A stretch of 64,000 bases of DNA from a virus: the IMG/VR virus record IMGVR_UViG_3300050021_000500, positions 19,915 to 83,914 of that record; one strand, 5' to 3'. The translations under genes were made by a program, and so were the position numbers. Positions 56,601-63,492 of the stretch are shown here, piece by piece (the first letter of the stretch is position 1; every line of letters starts with the position of its first letter). Under the pieces are notes generated by a model that saw nothing but the letters and a program-made list of their open reading frames with translations, was not told where the DNA came from and made no database searches.

Positions 56601-57277
56601 TTGCCTTCGTCCGAATTCTCGCTCATACCACGCGAGAGCGTACGCATTGCCGTTGTGAGCGTGCCCGCATTGACCCCGGCCATCTCCGCCGCACGGCCGT
56701 ATAACTGCGTCTCGGTGGTCGTCATTCCCGTGCGCGATGCCAGACGGGAGATCTCCTGAGCATACGCCGCAGTCTGGTTGGCATTTTTCAGCAGCCATCC
56801 GCCGGCCAGGGCGAGCCCGGCCCCCACACCTACTGCCGCCACTCCGATAGCGCCATATTGCAGCGCGAAGCTCTCCGCCGCATTCCCCGCCGCCTGTAAG
56901 GGGTTCTGGATGAAGTTCTTGATTGAGGCGCCTAACTGCTGGTTGCTCTGATCGTGCTGGGCGTTGATTTTGAGCGCCTGCTCCTGCGCAGCCTGGATCT
57001 TCCGCCAACCCAACTCTTCCACTTCGAAGGCGCGTTTCTGCTGGGCCCGATATCGCTCCCGGTCCTGTTCGCTCTTGGCTTCCGACTTGGCGTAGTCTTC
57101 GCTGGCCTGGTGCGCCCGCTGCATCGGGTTGACCATGGCGGCTTGCCGCTGGTTCAGTTGCTCCTGAGCGGTTGCCAGTTCCTTGGTGCGCTGGACCTGC
57201 TGCTCCGTGAGCGCAACTACCTTGCCTACGTTTTCCAGCCCGGTTTGTACGGCATTGAACTCTAATTCGAAACTCAA
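53654..57277 (-). CDS. tape measure protein
   Basis: 1207 residues. N-terminal heptad region (about 1-110), a hydrophobic segment (IGVAAVGVGAGLALAGGWLL near 150-170), a long charged helical region with many Lys/Glu/Gln (to about 760), a disordered Gly/Ser/Thr stretch with a 14-residue repeat (about 900-957), and hydrophobic segments near 980-1080 (GIAGAAAGGILGAYQG..). It sets tail length; at about 1.5 angstrom per residue the tail would be roughly 180 nm. Position and length fit well. Confidence 0.9.
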   Translation of the reverse strand: MSFELEFNAVQTGLENVGKVVALTEQQVQRTKELATAQEQLNQRQAAMVNPMQRAHQASEDYAKSEAKSEQDRERYRAQQKRAFEVEELGWRKIQAAQEQALKINAQHDQSNQQLGASIKNFIQNPLQAAGNAAESFALQYGAIGVAAVGVGAGLALAGGWLLKNANQTAAYAQEISRLASRTGMTTTETQLYGRAAEMAGVNAGTLTTAMRTLSRGMSENSDEGKKQKQVLAELGMGADAAFKPMGELLPALFQKLAAVGDVMERDRMTITLFGRSGLEMEPLFAHFQELEARAKASGVVMTEEAIGKAEKYKEELVLLGFQWDALKQKLAIPAIGVIEFIIGKTAEKSQARKGLEGIGAGAGVIGGGAEAFDQIRDLWERFGTAAPAPGAPKLPGAIAPEQALRDANSQKLRAYNMAGEDPKTRMQADLKELQATRESTEAHYLAADTDAKRASGLKDLQQLDAKIKLLKEQEKAIGQLSAAQKREIELTRRSQELYNASFAAGEDSPQKKYDQSRVKIASERADELRKPQANAGKVNASYDLQERAAFVTYVGESAKQYAAELDKLEKRSLTIGDKIAKEAGKEWEEVYKNADKAAETIAKDFVKTAKDVRASALKVDEDSLKNLRDMGRKQLGQVGVRNRLAGESEGTDVADAYSLRINQAALEYQAELKIAALRETEKDKQAARDIADADLKQKVFDAQVERENALLNLALKQKEAFESFAVGLFNAAKSGGVGGFLKGQVNKIEDTIVGNVAGMVWPEIQKATRGLRSKAGTTLGKVLTGTPLGPDPAKAGMTDNTLKVADNTQKTSDNTAALNNLTDLLKQVQDWATSPSGGGGSASGILGGFNTFAGLAGMNGVWLNPSSGTTGGETIGGGDSTAGLSQNSSGLWQRGPAGMAGDGSSTGSGETGSAGDGSSTGSGETGSAGDGSSTGSGETGSAGDGSSTGSGETGSAGGGETWGLPTDGQQSGGDSGEGTSGSGLTLGKGIGIAGAAAGGILGAYQGFSRGGAKGTMSALGSLASAGGAIAMMAGLAGPAAPIVAGAGMGLSMLSSLLTAGPQQRETDIQNKLKTSQFFAPTPLNVSMGANGGYSDYSMNGDVRGSNLGPYPQVQEPYADYQHNTMVPGGVTSQFGPPMVQQPYPSTPSNPMSPGAGGNVTFNVSAIDSKGVNDFLSQHGVAISQTIANDFSGNQVVLNSMRKASVV
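54407..54577 (-). repeat. 42-bp tandem repeat in tape measure gene
   Basis: Four near-perfect 42-bp units in frame, encoding GDGSSTGSGETGSA repeatedly. Copy number probably varies between relatives and would tune tail length or flexibility. Confidence 0.9.
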
Positions 57278-57290
57278 AATGTGACCCCTG

Positions 57291-58148
57291 TCAAACGGAA
57301 GCCGTCCGAAGAGTTTTTAACCATTCGCTCGGGTGTTGGGCGTGTTTTTTCAGATTGCATGGCGCGCACAATAGTTGAATGTTGCCGATGTCATTTGACC
57401 CGCCGCGAGATACCGGCATAATATGATCAGCGTGAAACCCGTCCGCAAGATCGGCAGCGCAAGCAACACATTTGCCGCCCTGCTTTGCATAAAGCTCCCT
57501 GATATCGATTTTTGTATGATGCCCGCCATTGCCGTTAATCCGCGCCTGCCTATTACGATTTCTCACGCGTGCGGTTTCATTGAATGCAGCCCTATTTTCG
57601 GCAATCCATCGTTTGCCTGAAGCTTTGCATTGTTCCTTGTTGCGTGCGTACCATTCGTTGGCCCATCGTCTCCACTTCTCCGGATCGTTTTTGCGGCGCT
57701 CGGCCTGCCTCTCTTTTGTCCAATACGGTGCGGTAGACTTCTTGGCTTGGTAATAAGCTTTCTCGTATGTTGTCAGGTAATCAGGATGATCTCGTCTCCA
57801 CTGTTCACCCTGCGCCTTTATGTGTTGTTTGTTCGCCTGATAATATTCCCGGTGATAAGCCTTCAGGTCTTCACGATGATTGGTGGCGTAGCGTTGTTTG
57901 GCCGCCGCCAGTTGCTGCTTGTTGGCGACAGCCCAGTCCCTGTTCAATGCCTGGATCTTCTCGCGATGTTTCTCGTAATAGCGCTTGCGCTTCGCGACCA
58001 CATCCTCTTTATTGGCCAGACACCACGTACGATGGCGTAACGCGACGCAAGATTTACACGTGGAGTTCTCAAACAGGGTTGCAGGCCCGGCGAAGCCACA
58101 TTTCGAGCAACATTTGGTAGGATTGGATTGCATCTGGTGGCCCTCCAT
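57291..58148 (-). CDS. HNH endonuclease with repeat-rich DNA-contact region
   Basis: 285 residues, GGAGG before ATG. N-terminal finger CCSKCG...CKSC; residues 50-210 are repeats built on an N/K-K-x-x-Y pattern (NKQQLAAAKQRYATNHREDL, KAYHREYYQANKQHI) as in homing endonucleases; C-terminal HNH: KCVACAADLADGFHADHIMP, NDIGNIQLLCAPCNLKKH. It sits between the tape measure and chaperone genes, an insertion typical of free-standing homing genes. Confidence 0.88.
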   Translation of the reverse strand: MEGHQMQSNPTKCCSKCGFAGPATLFENSTCKSCVALRHRTWCLANKEDVVAKRKRYYEKHREKIQALNRDWAVANKQQLAAAKQRYATNHREDLKAYHREYYQANKQHIKAQGEQWRRDHPDYLTTYEKAYYQAKKSTAPYWTKERQAERRKNDPEKWRRWANEWYARNKEQCKASGKRWIAENRAAFNETARVRNRNRQARINGNGGHHTKIDIRELYAKQGGKCVACAADLADGFHADHIMPVSRGGSNDIGNIQLLCAPCNLKKHAQHPSEWLKTLRTASV

Positions 58149-58321
58149 TGGCCTCCGGAGCTTGGGACCATGCTGCTTCTAACAGTGTGGCCCCTCTTCT
58201 ATTTTCAGCGATTGCTGTCTGATTTGCAATGGAAATCAGCGAGTTAGAGAATCAACCTGCACCACCGATGTTGCACGACGCAGTGCCCATTGTTGTGGAA
58301 ACGCGGTGCTTACCAAACCGG

Positions 58322-58534
58322 TTAGGCGGCGGCCTCTGGGGTCGGGTGATGCTCGCCGCGCGTCATAACCTTGCAGGTGGCGCAATATTCCAGGGGCTTC
58401 GGGGTCTGCTGCTCTTCGTGCCGCGCGCGGAGCGCCGGGAGGAAGCGAGTTTCTTGATGGGCTGGAAGGCGTTTCACGCGCGAACCGCGGTCGGCATACC
58501 ACGCTTCCAGGAGTTGGCGGTCTTCGACGGTCAT
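58322..58534 (-). CDS. small zinc-motif protein in tail module
   Basis: 70 residues. Charged helix, then CATCKVMTRGEHH. Coupled by ATGA to the chaperone frameshift product. Possible tail-assembly accessory. The 173 bases downstream (58149-58321) show no gene. Confidence 0.6.
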   Translation of the reverse strand: MTVEDRQLLEAWYADRGSRVKRLPAHQETRFLPALRARHEEQQTPKPLEYCATCKVMTRGEHHPTPEAAA

Positions 58535-59492
58535 GTCAATTTCCCAACAGCCTTCTGTCTGGCAACCTCACTGCGGATTTTCTGGTCCTGAATCAAGCGG
58601 GCGGCGTCATAAAGCCACCCAGGCGATTGGCTCAAATCCATGATGGTCCCTGTCTCTTCCCTGACCTTGGCCGCGGCTACGAAGATCTGCACTAGCTCAA
58701 AGTTGCGCGGGGTAATCAGGCAGACCGGGCATTCATTGGACTCGACCCCATCGACCCAATAGTTCACCGGGAGCATCTGCTTGGCCGATTGCGAGTAGGC
58801 TTTGGTCTCTCCGCCCGCGCGCCAGACGACGGGCCGCTTCGGGTCTACGTCGCCGGGGAAGTGGCGGGGGCAGTTTCGCTTTTCGTGGAATCCACCGGCG
58901 GGGCTTCGACAGACGGCGCAATCGAATTCGCTTTCTGCCCATCCGCCTTCTGCCCAGAAGTGGTAGGCGATGGCGAGTTTTTTGAGTCGGCACCCGACAG
59001 ATAGGCTTCGGCCCATACGGCGGCGAAGACCTCGGCAAAGAGCTCGCGCGGCCCGAATTCGATCAACTGGTCCGTCGTGAGAGGTTGCCCCTCGACCGTG
59101 ACGCCCTCGATGGACAGGAGGGCGGCTTTGACCCAGGGCGATTCGATCTGCCGGTCGGCAATGCGCGAGGCTTCCTCCAGTCGCTCCCGATTGAGAGCGT
59201 GTGGTTTGGCCGCCAACTCTTTGCGCACCAGGTCGATCCCGTCAAGGATCGGCTTCGCCTCATCGGCCTTGGCCGCGAGGAGCTTCTCGTGCAAGTCGCG
59301 CAGCCGGTCGTATTCGGCCTTGTCGAGTTCATAGAGCGGCGCCAGGTCGCGTTGCGTCTCGCGCTGTTTGGCACGGAGATCGGCTGTTGCCAACTCAACC
59401 TCCGTGCGTTTGAGGATGCCCATGCGCCGGACGCTGAACGTCACGCCGGCGAAGGCTTTGGATTCGTGCGAAGTGCTGATTGAGAAGTTCAT
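58531..59492 (-). CDS. tail assembly chaperone GT (frameshift fusion)
   Basis: Predicted product of about 320 residues: the first 172 residues are shared with the short chaperone (58845-59492), then the ribosome slips -1 at AAAAAAC and reads LAIAYHFWAEGGWAESEFDC onward to the stop at 58531. The added part has two Cys pairs (FDCAVCRSPAGGFHEK.C; NECPVCL). As in lambda G/GT, the minor long product would bridge the tape measure and the tail tube. Reading the second frame alone from 59016 has no ribosome-binding site. Confidence 0.82.
58845..59492 (-). CDS. tail assembly chaperone G
   Basis: 215 residues from MNFSISTSHES. Helical Glu/Lys-rich middle (KRTEVELATADLRAKQRETQ), then an Ala/Ser/Thr/Pro-rich end after the slip site that is made only without frameshifting. 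Located between the tail tube and tape measure genes, where chaperone G lies in siphophages. Confidence 0.82.
   Translation of the reverse strand: MNFSISTSHESKAFAGVTFSVRRMGILKRTEVELATADLRAKQRETQRDLAPLYELDKAEYDRLRDLHEKLLAAKADEAKPILDGIDLVRKELAAKPHALNRERLEEASRIADRQIESPWVKAALLSIEGVTVEGQPLTTDQLIEFGPRELFAEVFAAVWAEAYLSGADSKNSPSPTTSGQKADGQKANSIAPSVEAPPVDSTKSETAPATSPAT
58977..58983 (-). promoter_or_regulatory. -1 ribosomal frameshift site (A AAA AAC)
   Basis: In the chaperone frame the codons are TCA AAA AAC, a perfect X XXY YYZ heptamer. Downstream the mRNA can fold: CTTCT / AGAAG inside an outer GCCATC-CC / GG-GATGGC pairing with bulges. Confidence 0.85.
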
Positions 59493-59497
59493 AGAAG

Positions 59498-60514
59498 TTA
59501 TGCGAAGACGAGGCTCAGATCGTCGATGTTGCCCACGGCGCTTGCGTGAGCGAAACTCTCGCCGAAGTTGCACATCACGTGGTCCGTTTCATCCGCGTAT
59601 TCCGGCTGCGCGAACTGGAAGTCCTTCATCACGAACCGCACGATGTAGCCTGCCAGGTTGCCGCAGTCGATTGAGATATTGAACGGCGTGCCGGCCTTGG
59701 TCTTCTGTTTGATGTCGATCAACTCGGCCGAGTCGTTATCGACCACGCCCAACGTGATCGATACCTTGCGCTCGCCGCCTACCGCGAAACTGGGCAGCCC
59801 GTCGTCGTAGGTATCGTTGAGCGGCCGGGAGCCGGTCACCACGCGGACTGTGAAGTTCTTGAGCACTGCCGTGGTGTGGTCGAACGCGTGGCTGTCCATC
59901 GTAACCGCACCGAAGAAGCCCGGGATGACGGCGCCGGTGGTGGTGGTCGTGCTGGGTTCCGCGGGATAGGCGGAGAGTCCGCCTTTCGCCGCGGCTGCTT
60001 CGCTGGCGAAGTAGTCGGAGTCCAACTTGTAGACCCCGAGGCCGGTACAGGTCAGGTTGAAAATGTCGGTGTTGAAATTGAAGGTCACGTCTGCCGGGAT
60101 GCAGCCATAGACCATCTGCTGCGTTCCGCCCGAGAGCCCGTGTTGATAATCGAACAGGGTGAAGGGCTTGAACCCGGTGTCGGAGAAGTTGTAGGTCCCC
60201 GAGGAGCCCGCGAGGCCGGTGATGCCTTCGATAAGTGCCCAGGCGTCGGGCTGTCCGCCGGCGGTGCCCGAGGGGATGAGGGGGAAATCGCGCAGTTCGA
60301 ACGCGCCCCTCCAGCGTCCCAGGATGCCGGGCTGGGTCGAGCGGGTGCCGGTCTTCCAGGGCACGGCGACGATATCGCGGCCTCCGGTCAGTTTGGTTCT
60401 GCCTACGGCGCGCAGCAATTGCGCGGAGGTGCCGTCGGCCGCAGTCCGCAACGCGGTCTGCTGTTGGATAAATACCTTTTCAAAACGGGGGGAATTCTGA
60501 GTCACGGTCGGCAT
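59498..60514 (-). CDS. major tail tube protein (probable)
   Basis: 338 residues from MPTVTQNSPRF. Beta-rich, with TYNFSDTGFKPFTLFDYQHG, DVTFNFNTDIFNLTCTG and TFAVGGERKVSITLGVV: successive beta strands and a Ser/Thr loop as in tail tube proteins. It lies directly upstream of the chaperone pair, the usual place. Longer than minimal tube proteins (about 250), so it may have an extra surface domain. Confidence 0.78.
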   Translation of the reverse strand: MPTVTQNSPRFEKVFIQQQTALRTAADGTSAQLLRAVGRTKLTGGRDIVAVPWKTGTRSTQPGILGRWRGAFELRDFPLIPSGTAGGQPDAWALIEGITGLAGSSGTYNFSDTGFKPFTLFDYQHGLSGGTQQMVYGCIPADVTFNFNTDIFNLTCTGLGVYKLDSDYFASEAAAAKGGLSAYPAEPSTTTTTGAVIPGFFGAVTMDSHAFDHTTAVLKNFTVRVVTGSRPLNDTYDDGLPSFAVGGERKVSITLGVVDNDSAELIDIKQKTKAGTPFNISIDCGNLAGYIVRFVMKDFQFAQPEYADETDHVMCNFGESFAHASAVGNIDDLSLVFA

Positions 60515-60581
60515 GGGCTGCCTCCTATCAAAAGTTGGAATGGTGCCGAGAAAGGGAGCGGCGTCGGCAGCCGCGGGAAAC

Positions 60582-61136
60582 TTAAACGAATGCCTCAAAC
60601 CTACATGGACACGTTAACGTCTGCCGCCAGTTGCGGCCGCCCATCATGATCGGGCTGCGGGTGACTTCGATGTTGCGGTTGTAGGTCCACCCCGGCGCCA
60701 CCATGGCTCCGTTGGCGTTCAGCGTGGTGTAGATCGCATCTTCGAAGGCATCGGCCCAACTGGCAAAGTCCGGGATGACCTCGGCCGCTTCCCAACTTAG
60801 ATGGATTTCGACGATGGCGAAGATCGGCCCGTTGAACGTCCCGAATTTAAACCGCGGATCGCTCACCGATTTCACAGTATCGATCGTCACCATGGGATAG
60901 CGGAAGGCCGAGGACTGCTCGATGAACTCCGGGCTCACCCGGCCAAAGAGAAAGTTCTGGCTCGTGCCGTCCGTTTGCCAATTGATGCCCTGCCAGAAGA
61001 TCACGGACGGATCGAGCCCGTAGTTTCCCAGGGCTTCGTTCACGGCGCCATTGAACCCGCCGAGAAGCGTGGAGCCCGGCGCCCCGGACAGTTGGGTCAG
61101 AAGCGCCTGGCGGATCATGCGTGAGACGGCCGGCAT
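60582..61136 (-). CDS. tail terminator-like protein
   Basis: 184 residues. Mixed alpha/beta (FEDAIYTTLNANGAMVAPG, NRNIEVTRSPIMMGGRNWRQ). Its place between neck proteins and the tail tube gene fits a minor tail/terminator protein (gpU type). Assignment is by position. Confidence 0.65.
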   Translation of the reverse strand: MPAVSRMIRQALLTQLSGAPGSTLLGGFNGAVNEALGNYGLDPSVIFWQGINWQTDGTSQNFLFGRVSPEFIEQSSAFRYPMVTIDTVKSVSDPRFKFGTFNGPIFAIVEIHLSWEAAEVIPDFASWADAFEDAIYTTLNANGAMVAPGWTYNRNIEVTRSPIMMGGRNWRQTLTCPCRFEAFV

Positions 61137-61139
61137 GGG

Positions 61140-61520
61140 TTAAACCTGGACGATGAGGTATTCGATATCCACCGACGCCGTGTTGGCCTTGACCGCCGGC
61201 GCGGTGACCGTGCTGGTGAAGCGGCCTTGCGCTGTCTCGCCCGGCAGGATCTTCAGCATCGGCGTGCCACTGACCGCAGGCAGGACCTCCACGTAGTTGC
61301 CGCCTACGGGGTCGTTGTTCTTGATAGCGAACGCACCCGGCGCCGTTACGGCGCCGAGGTTGATCGCGACTCCGCCAGTGGCCGTGGTCATGGTCTGGGA
61401 AGCGCGCATGAAGTCTTTGCCGGCGACGTCGCCGCGGACGTTCTGAATTTGCAGGTTCTGAGCGGCAATATTGCCTTTCGAAAATTGCAGGGAGGTGCTG
61501 AAGGTGAGTTCGTTGGCCAT
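61140..61520 (-). CDS. small virion protein
   Basis: 126 residues, beta-rich (ELTFSTSLQFSKGNIAAQNL; FTSTVTAPAVKANTASVDIE). Possibly a decoration or neck protein. Stop is 4 bases before the start of the downstream terminator-like gene. Confidence 0.6.
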   Translation of the reverse strand: MANELTFSTSLQFSKGNIAAQNLQIQNVRGDVAGKDFMRASQTMTTATGGVAINLGAVTAPGAFAIKNNDPVGGNYVEVLPAVSGTPMLKILPGETAQGRFTSTVTAPAVKANTASVDIEYLIVQV

Positions 61521-61545
61521 GGTGGTGATGCTCCTGATTGGTGGG

Positions 61546-62226
61546 TTATTTGGTGACTGTGGCTGCCCTGGCGAGCATGCGGTTCGCCATGGCGGTGGTC
61601 ATGATTTGCAGGTCTTCCGGACTGGCATCGAAGAAATGCCGGCGGGGTAAGTGCTTGGCCCCTTCGTTGTGGCCCCTGGCGCGCTCCGCCTCTTCGCCGT
61701 AGAAGCCCACGTGCATTTGCGAACAGGGCTCGTGCTGGGAGAACGCGTCCATCTCCCCGATGCCCGCCACCAGGTCCGCCGACATATCCAATTCGCTGCC
61801 GCCGGCCTTGACGATCATGGCGTTCATCATGTGCGGATGCTGAACCATGCCGAAGAGGTCTACGTTCGATCTGCCGTGCGCGGCCTTGGCGGCGGCGTAG
61901 GAGTCGTAGCGGATGCCGAGCGGCGTGCGCTTGCCGCTTTTGCCGGTTTTGGCGTAGCGACCGGCGGTCTGGCTAGCCCGCTGCTCGCGTGTACGACCGC
62001 TGTGGCCGTCCGGGTAGAAATAGTAGACGTGGCTGGATTCATATGGCGCGAAGGGCGCCCCGTTGACATCCACACCGTTCTGCGTGCGCTGCACGATGCG
62101 CGAACGCAGGATCTGGCCGGCCAGCAGGATGTCGCCCTGCGTCGGCACGAACGCCAGTTGCAGGTTGTGGACTGCGGTGATCGGGTCCTGGCCGCCGGGG
62201 CCGAGGAAGGTTGCCAGTTGCGCCAT
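61546..62226 (-). CDS. virion morphogenesis protein (neck/tail completion type)
   Basis: 226 residues from MAQLATFLGPG; the open frame further upstream is not real. Contains RIVQRTQNGVDVNGAPFAPY, then RRHFFDASPEDLQIMTTAMA, typical of the phage virion morphogenesis (HK97 gp10/Mu gpG) group. Start is 28 bases from the divergent plus-strand gene. Confidence 0.75.
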   Translation of the reverse strand: MAQLATFLGPGGQDPITAVHNLQLAFVPTQGDILLAGQILRSRIVQRTQNGVDVNGAPFAPYESSHVYYFYPDGHSGRTREQRASQTAGRYAKTGKSGKRTPLGIRYDSYAAAKAAHGRSNVDLFGMVQHPHMMNAMIVKAGGSELDMSADLVAGIGEMDAFSQHEPCSQMHVGFYGEEAERARGHNEGAKHLPRRHFFDASPEDLQIMTTAMANRMLARAATVTK

Positions 62227-62247
62227 AATGTATATCGGTAGTAATAT
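62218..62247 (+). promoter_or_regulatory. promoter of plus-strand RHH gene, leaderless geometry
   Basis: TTGCGC (62218-62223), 18 bases, TAATAT (62242-62247), GTG start 7 bases later at 62255. Overlaps the start of the minus-strand gene at 62226. Confidence 0.6.
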
Positions 62248-62254
62248 CGGAGTA

Positions 62255-62506
62255 GTGAAGGAAACCAAAAGCGAATGTTTGCTGATTCGGCTATCGCGCG
62301 ATGACCGGAAGGCTTTAGAGCGGCTCTCCGCACGGTGGGGCACGACTCTAGCCGAGGCTGCGCGCCGCTCCATCAGAGAAGTGCAGGACATCCAGTTCTT
62401 GGCGAAGGACCGCAAGGCACTGGAGCGTTTGGCCGCGCGTTGGAATACGACTCCAGCCGAAGCCGCGCGCCGCAGTATTCGGGAGGCGGATGAAGCAGCC
62501 CGATAA
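62255..62506 (+). CDS. tandemly duplicated ribbon-helix-helix-like protein
   Basis: 83 residues, GTG start. Two near-identical 35-residue units: 'RDDRKALERLSARWGTTLAEAARRSIRE' and 'KDRKALERLAARWNTTPAEAARRSIRE'. Each resembles the two helices of CopG/Arc proteins; the first is preceded by a strand (ECLLIRLS), while the second lacks one. A single-chain pseudo-dimer is likely. Probable repressor of its own promoter. Confidence 0.7.
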   Translation: MKETKSECLLIRLSRDDRKALERLSARWGTTLAEAARRSIREVQDIQFLAKDRKALERLAARWNTTPAEAARRSIREADEAAR

Positions 62507-62684
62507 GCTCACGCCGGCGCCGCCCGAGGTCGAGGCGCACCACCGGGTCACAATCAGCCTCATGGGCAAACGGTACGCCATCGACTTCACAGCGACCGCC
62601 CAGGAACTCACCAGCAACGTGGTCGAGATCAGGCCGCCTTCGCCGCCACGGCTGGTTCTTTTGCCGCCGTCTCAAAAGACGTAG
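62490..62684 (+). CDS. partner protein of duplicated RHH gene
   Basis: 64 residues, overlapping the RHH gene by 17 bases and the convergent MuF-like gene by 56. KRYAIDFTATAQELTSNVVE in the middle, Pro-rich end. Unknown. Confidence 0.5.
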   Translation: MKQPDKLTPAPPEVEAHHRVTISLMGKRYAIDFTATAQELTSNVVEIRPPSPPRLVLLPPSQKT

Positions 62685-63486
62685 TGTCCAAAATTACGCT
62701 GTGCCGGCAGTTGAATCCCCCACAACTGATGAAGGGCTGAGGGATTTGGCCGTTAGGGTAGCTGTTGAATTGTTCTCGCGTGAGCCCTTTTTCTTCGGTG
62801 CGCGCCAGCATGTCCTCGCACCAAGGCCTCGTGAGGGCATCGTCTGGTCCGGCAAGTTTGTACTTCAACTCCTGCTTCGGCTCGCTCGCCTCGATCACCT
62901 GGAATGATCGATCCGCCGCCGTCCTATAGAACATCGTCATGGCGGAATCGGCTAATCCCACCGCGCGCGGCACGCTCACGGCCAGTTTCTCGGCCAGCGT
63001 CTGCGCCAATTGCCCGAACTCCAGGCCACCCACTGAGAGCATGCTCCGCTGCATGACCGAGCCAGCCACGCCTTCCACCACGGCGTTCAAGGCGTCGGCC
63101 GCGGAGAGTTGGAACGTCCATAGCACCGGATCCGCGCTGAGGTTGGCGATGGGTAGCCCGCCCTGCACCTGGTCGCTCAGAAGCTCCAGGATCTCGTTCA
63201 GGTACGGAAGCTGCCCGGGGAACTCGCCCACGAAGGCCGTCACCAGCCTCTGATAGCCCGCCTGGTCCATGGCATCCAGAAATAGCTGGTTCAGCTTGCG
63301 CAGCGTCCGGTAGTTCGCCGGCGTCTGCTCGATCACTCCATCTGTGATGCTCAATTTCTTCTGCAAGTCGGCCAGAACTCTGGCCTGCGCCTTGGTCACA
63401 ATCTCCTGAAGGTGAGTTTCGAAGGTGTGGACAAGACTGTCAACGTATCGGCTGTGGGCGTTATGGATTTCCTGGAGGGAGGACAT
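62629..63486 (-). CDS. MuF-like minor head protein
   Basis: 285 residues. Helical N-terminal part (LRKLNQLFLDAMDQAGYQRL), then a C-terminal MuF signature: LAGPDDALTRPWCEDMLART, then GQIPQPFISCGGFNCRHSVI, the Cys/His set of phage Mu gpF/SPP1 gp7 relatives. These proteins attach near the portal and may enter the host. Fits the head-proximal end of the virion module. Confidence 0.85.
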   Translation of the reverse strand: MSSLQEIHNAHSRYVDSLVHTFETHLQEIVTKAQARVLADLQKKLSITDGVIEQTPANYRTLRKLNQLFLDAMDQAGYQRLVTAFVGEFPGQLPYLNEILELLSDQVQGGLPIANLSADPVLWTFQLSAADALNAVVEGVAGSVMQRSMLSVGGLEFGQLAQTLAEKLAVSVPRAVGLADSAMTMFYRTAADRSFQVIEASEPKQELKYKLAGPDDALTRPWCEDMLARTEEKGLTREQFNSYPNGQIPQPFISCGGFNCRHSVILDTTSFETAAKEPAVAAKAA

Positions 63487-63492
63487 CTGGGT

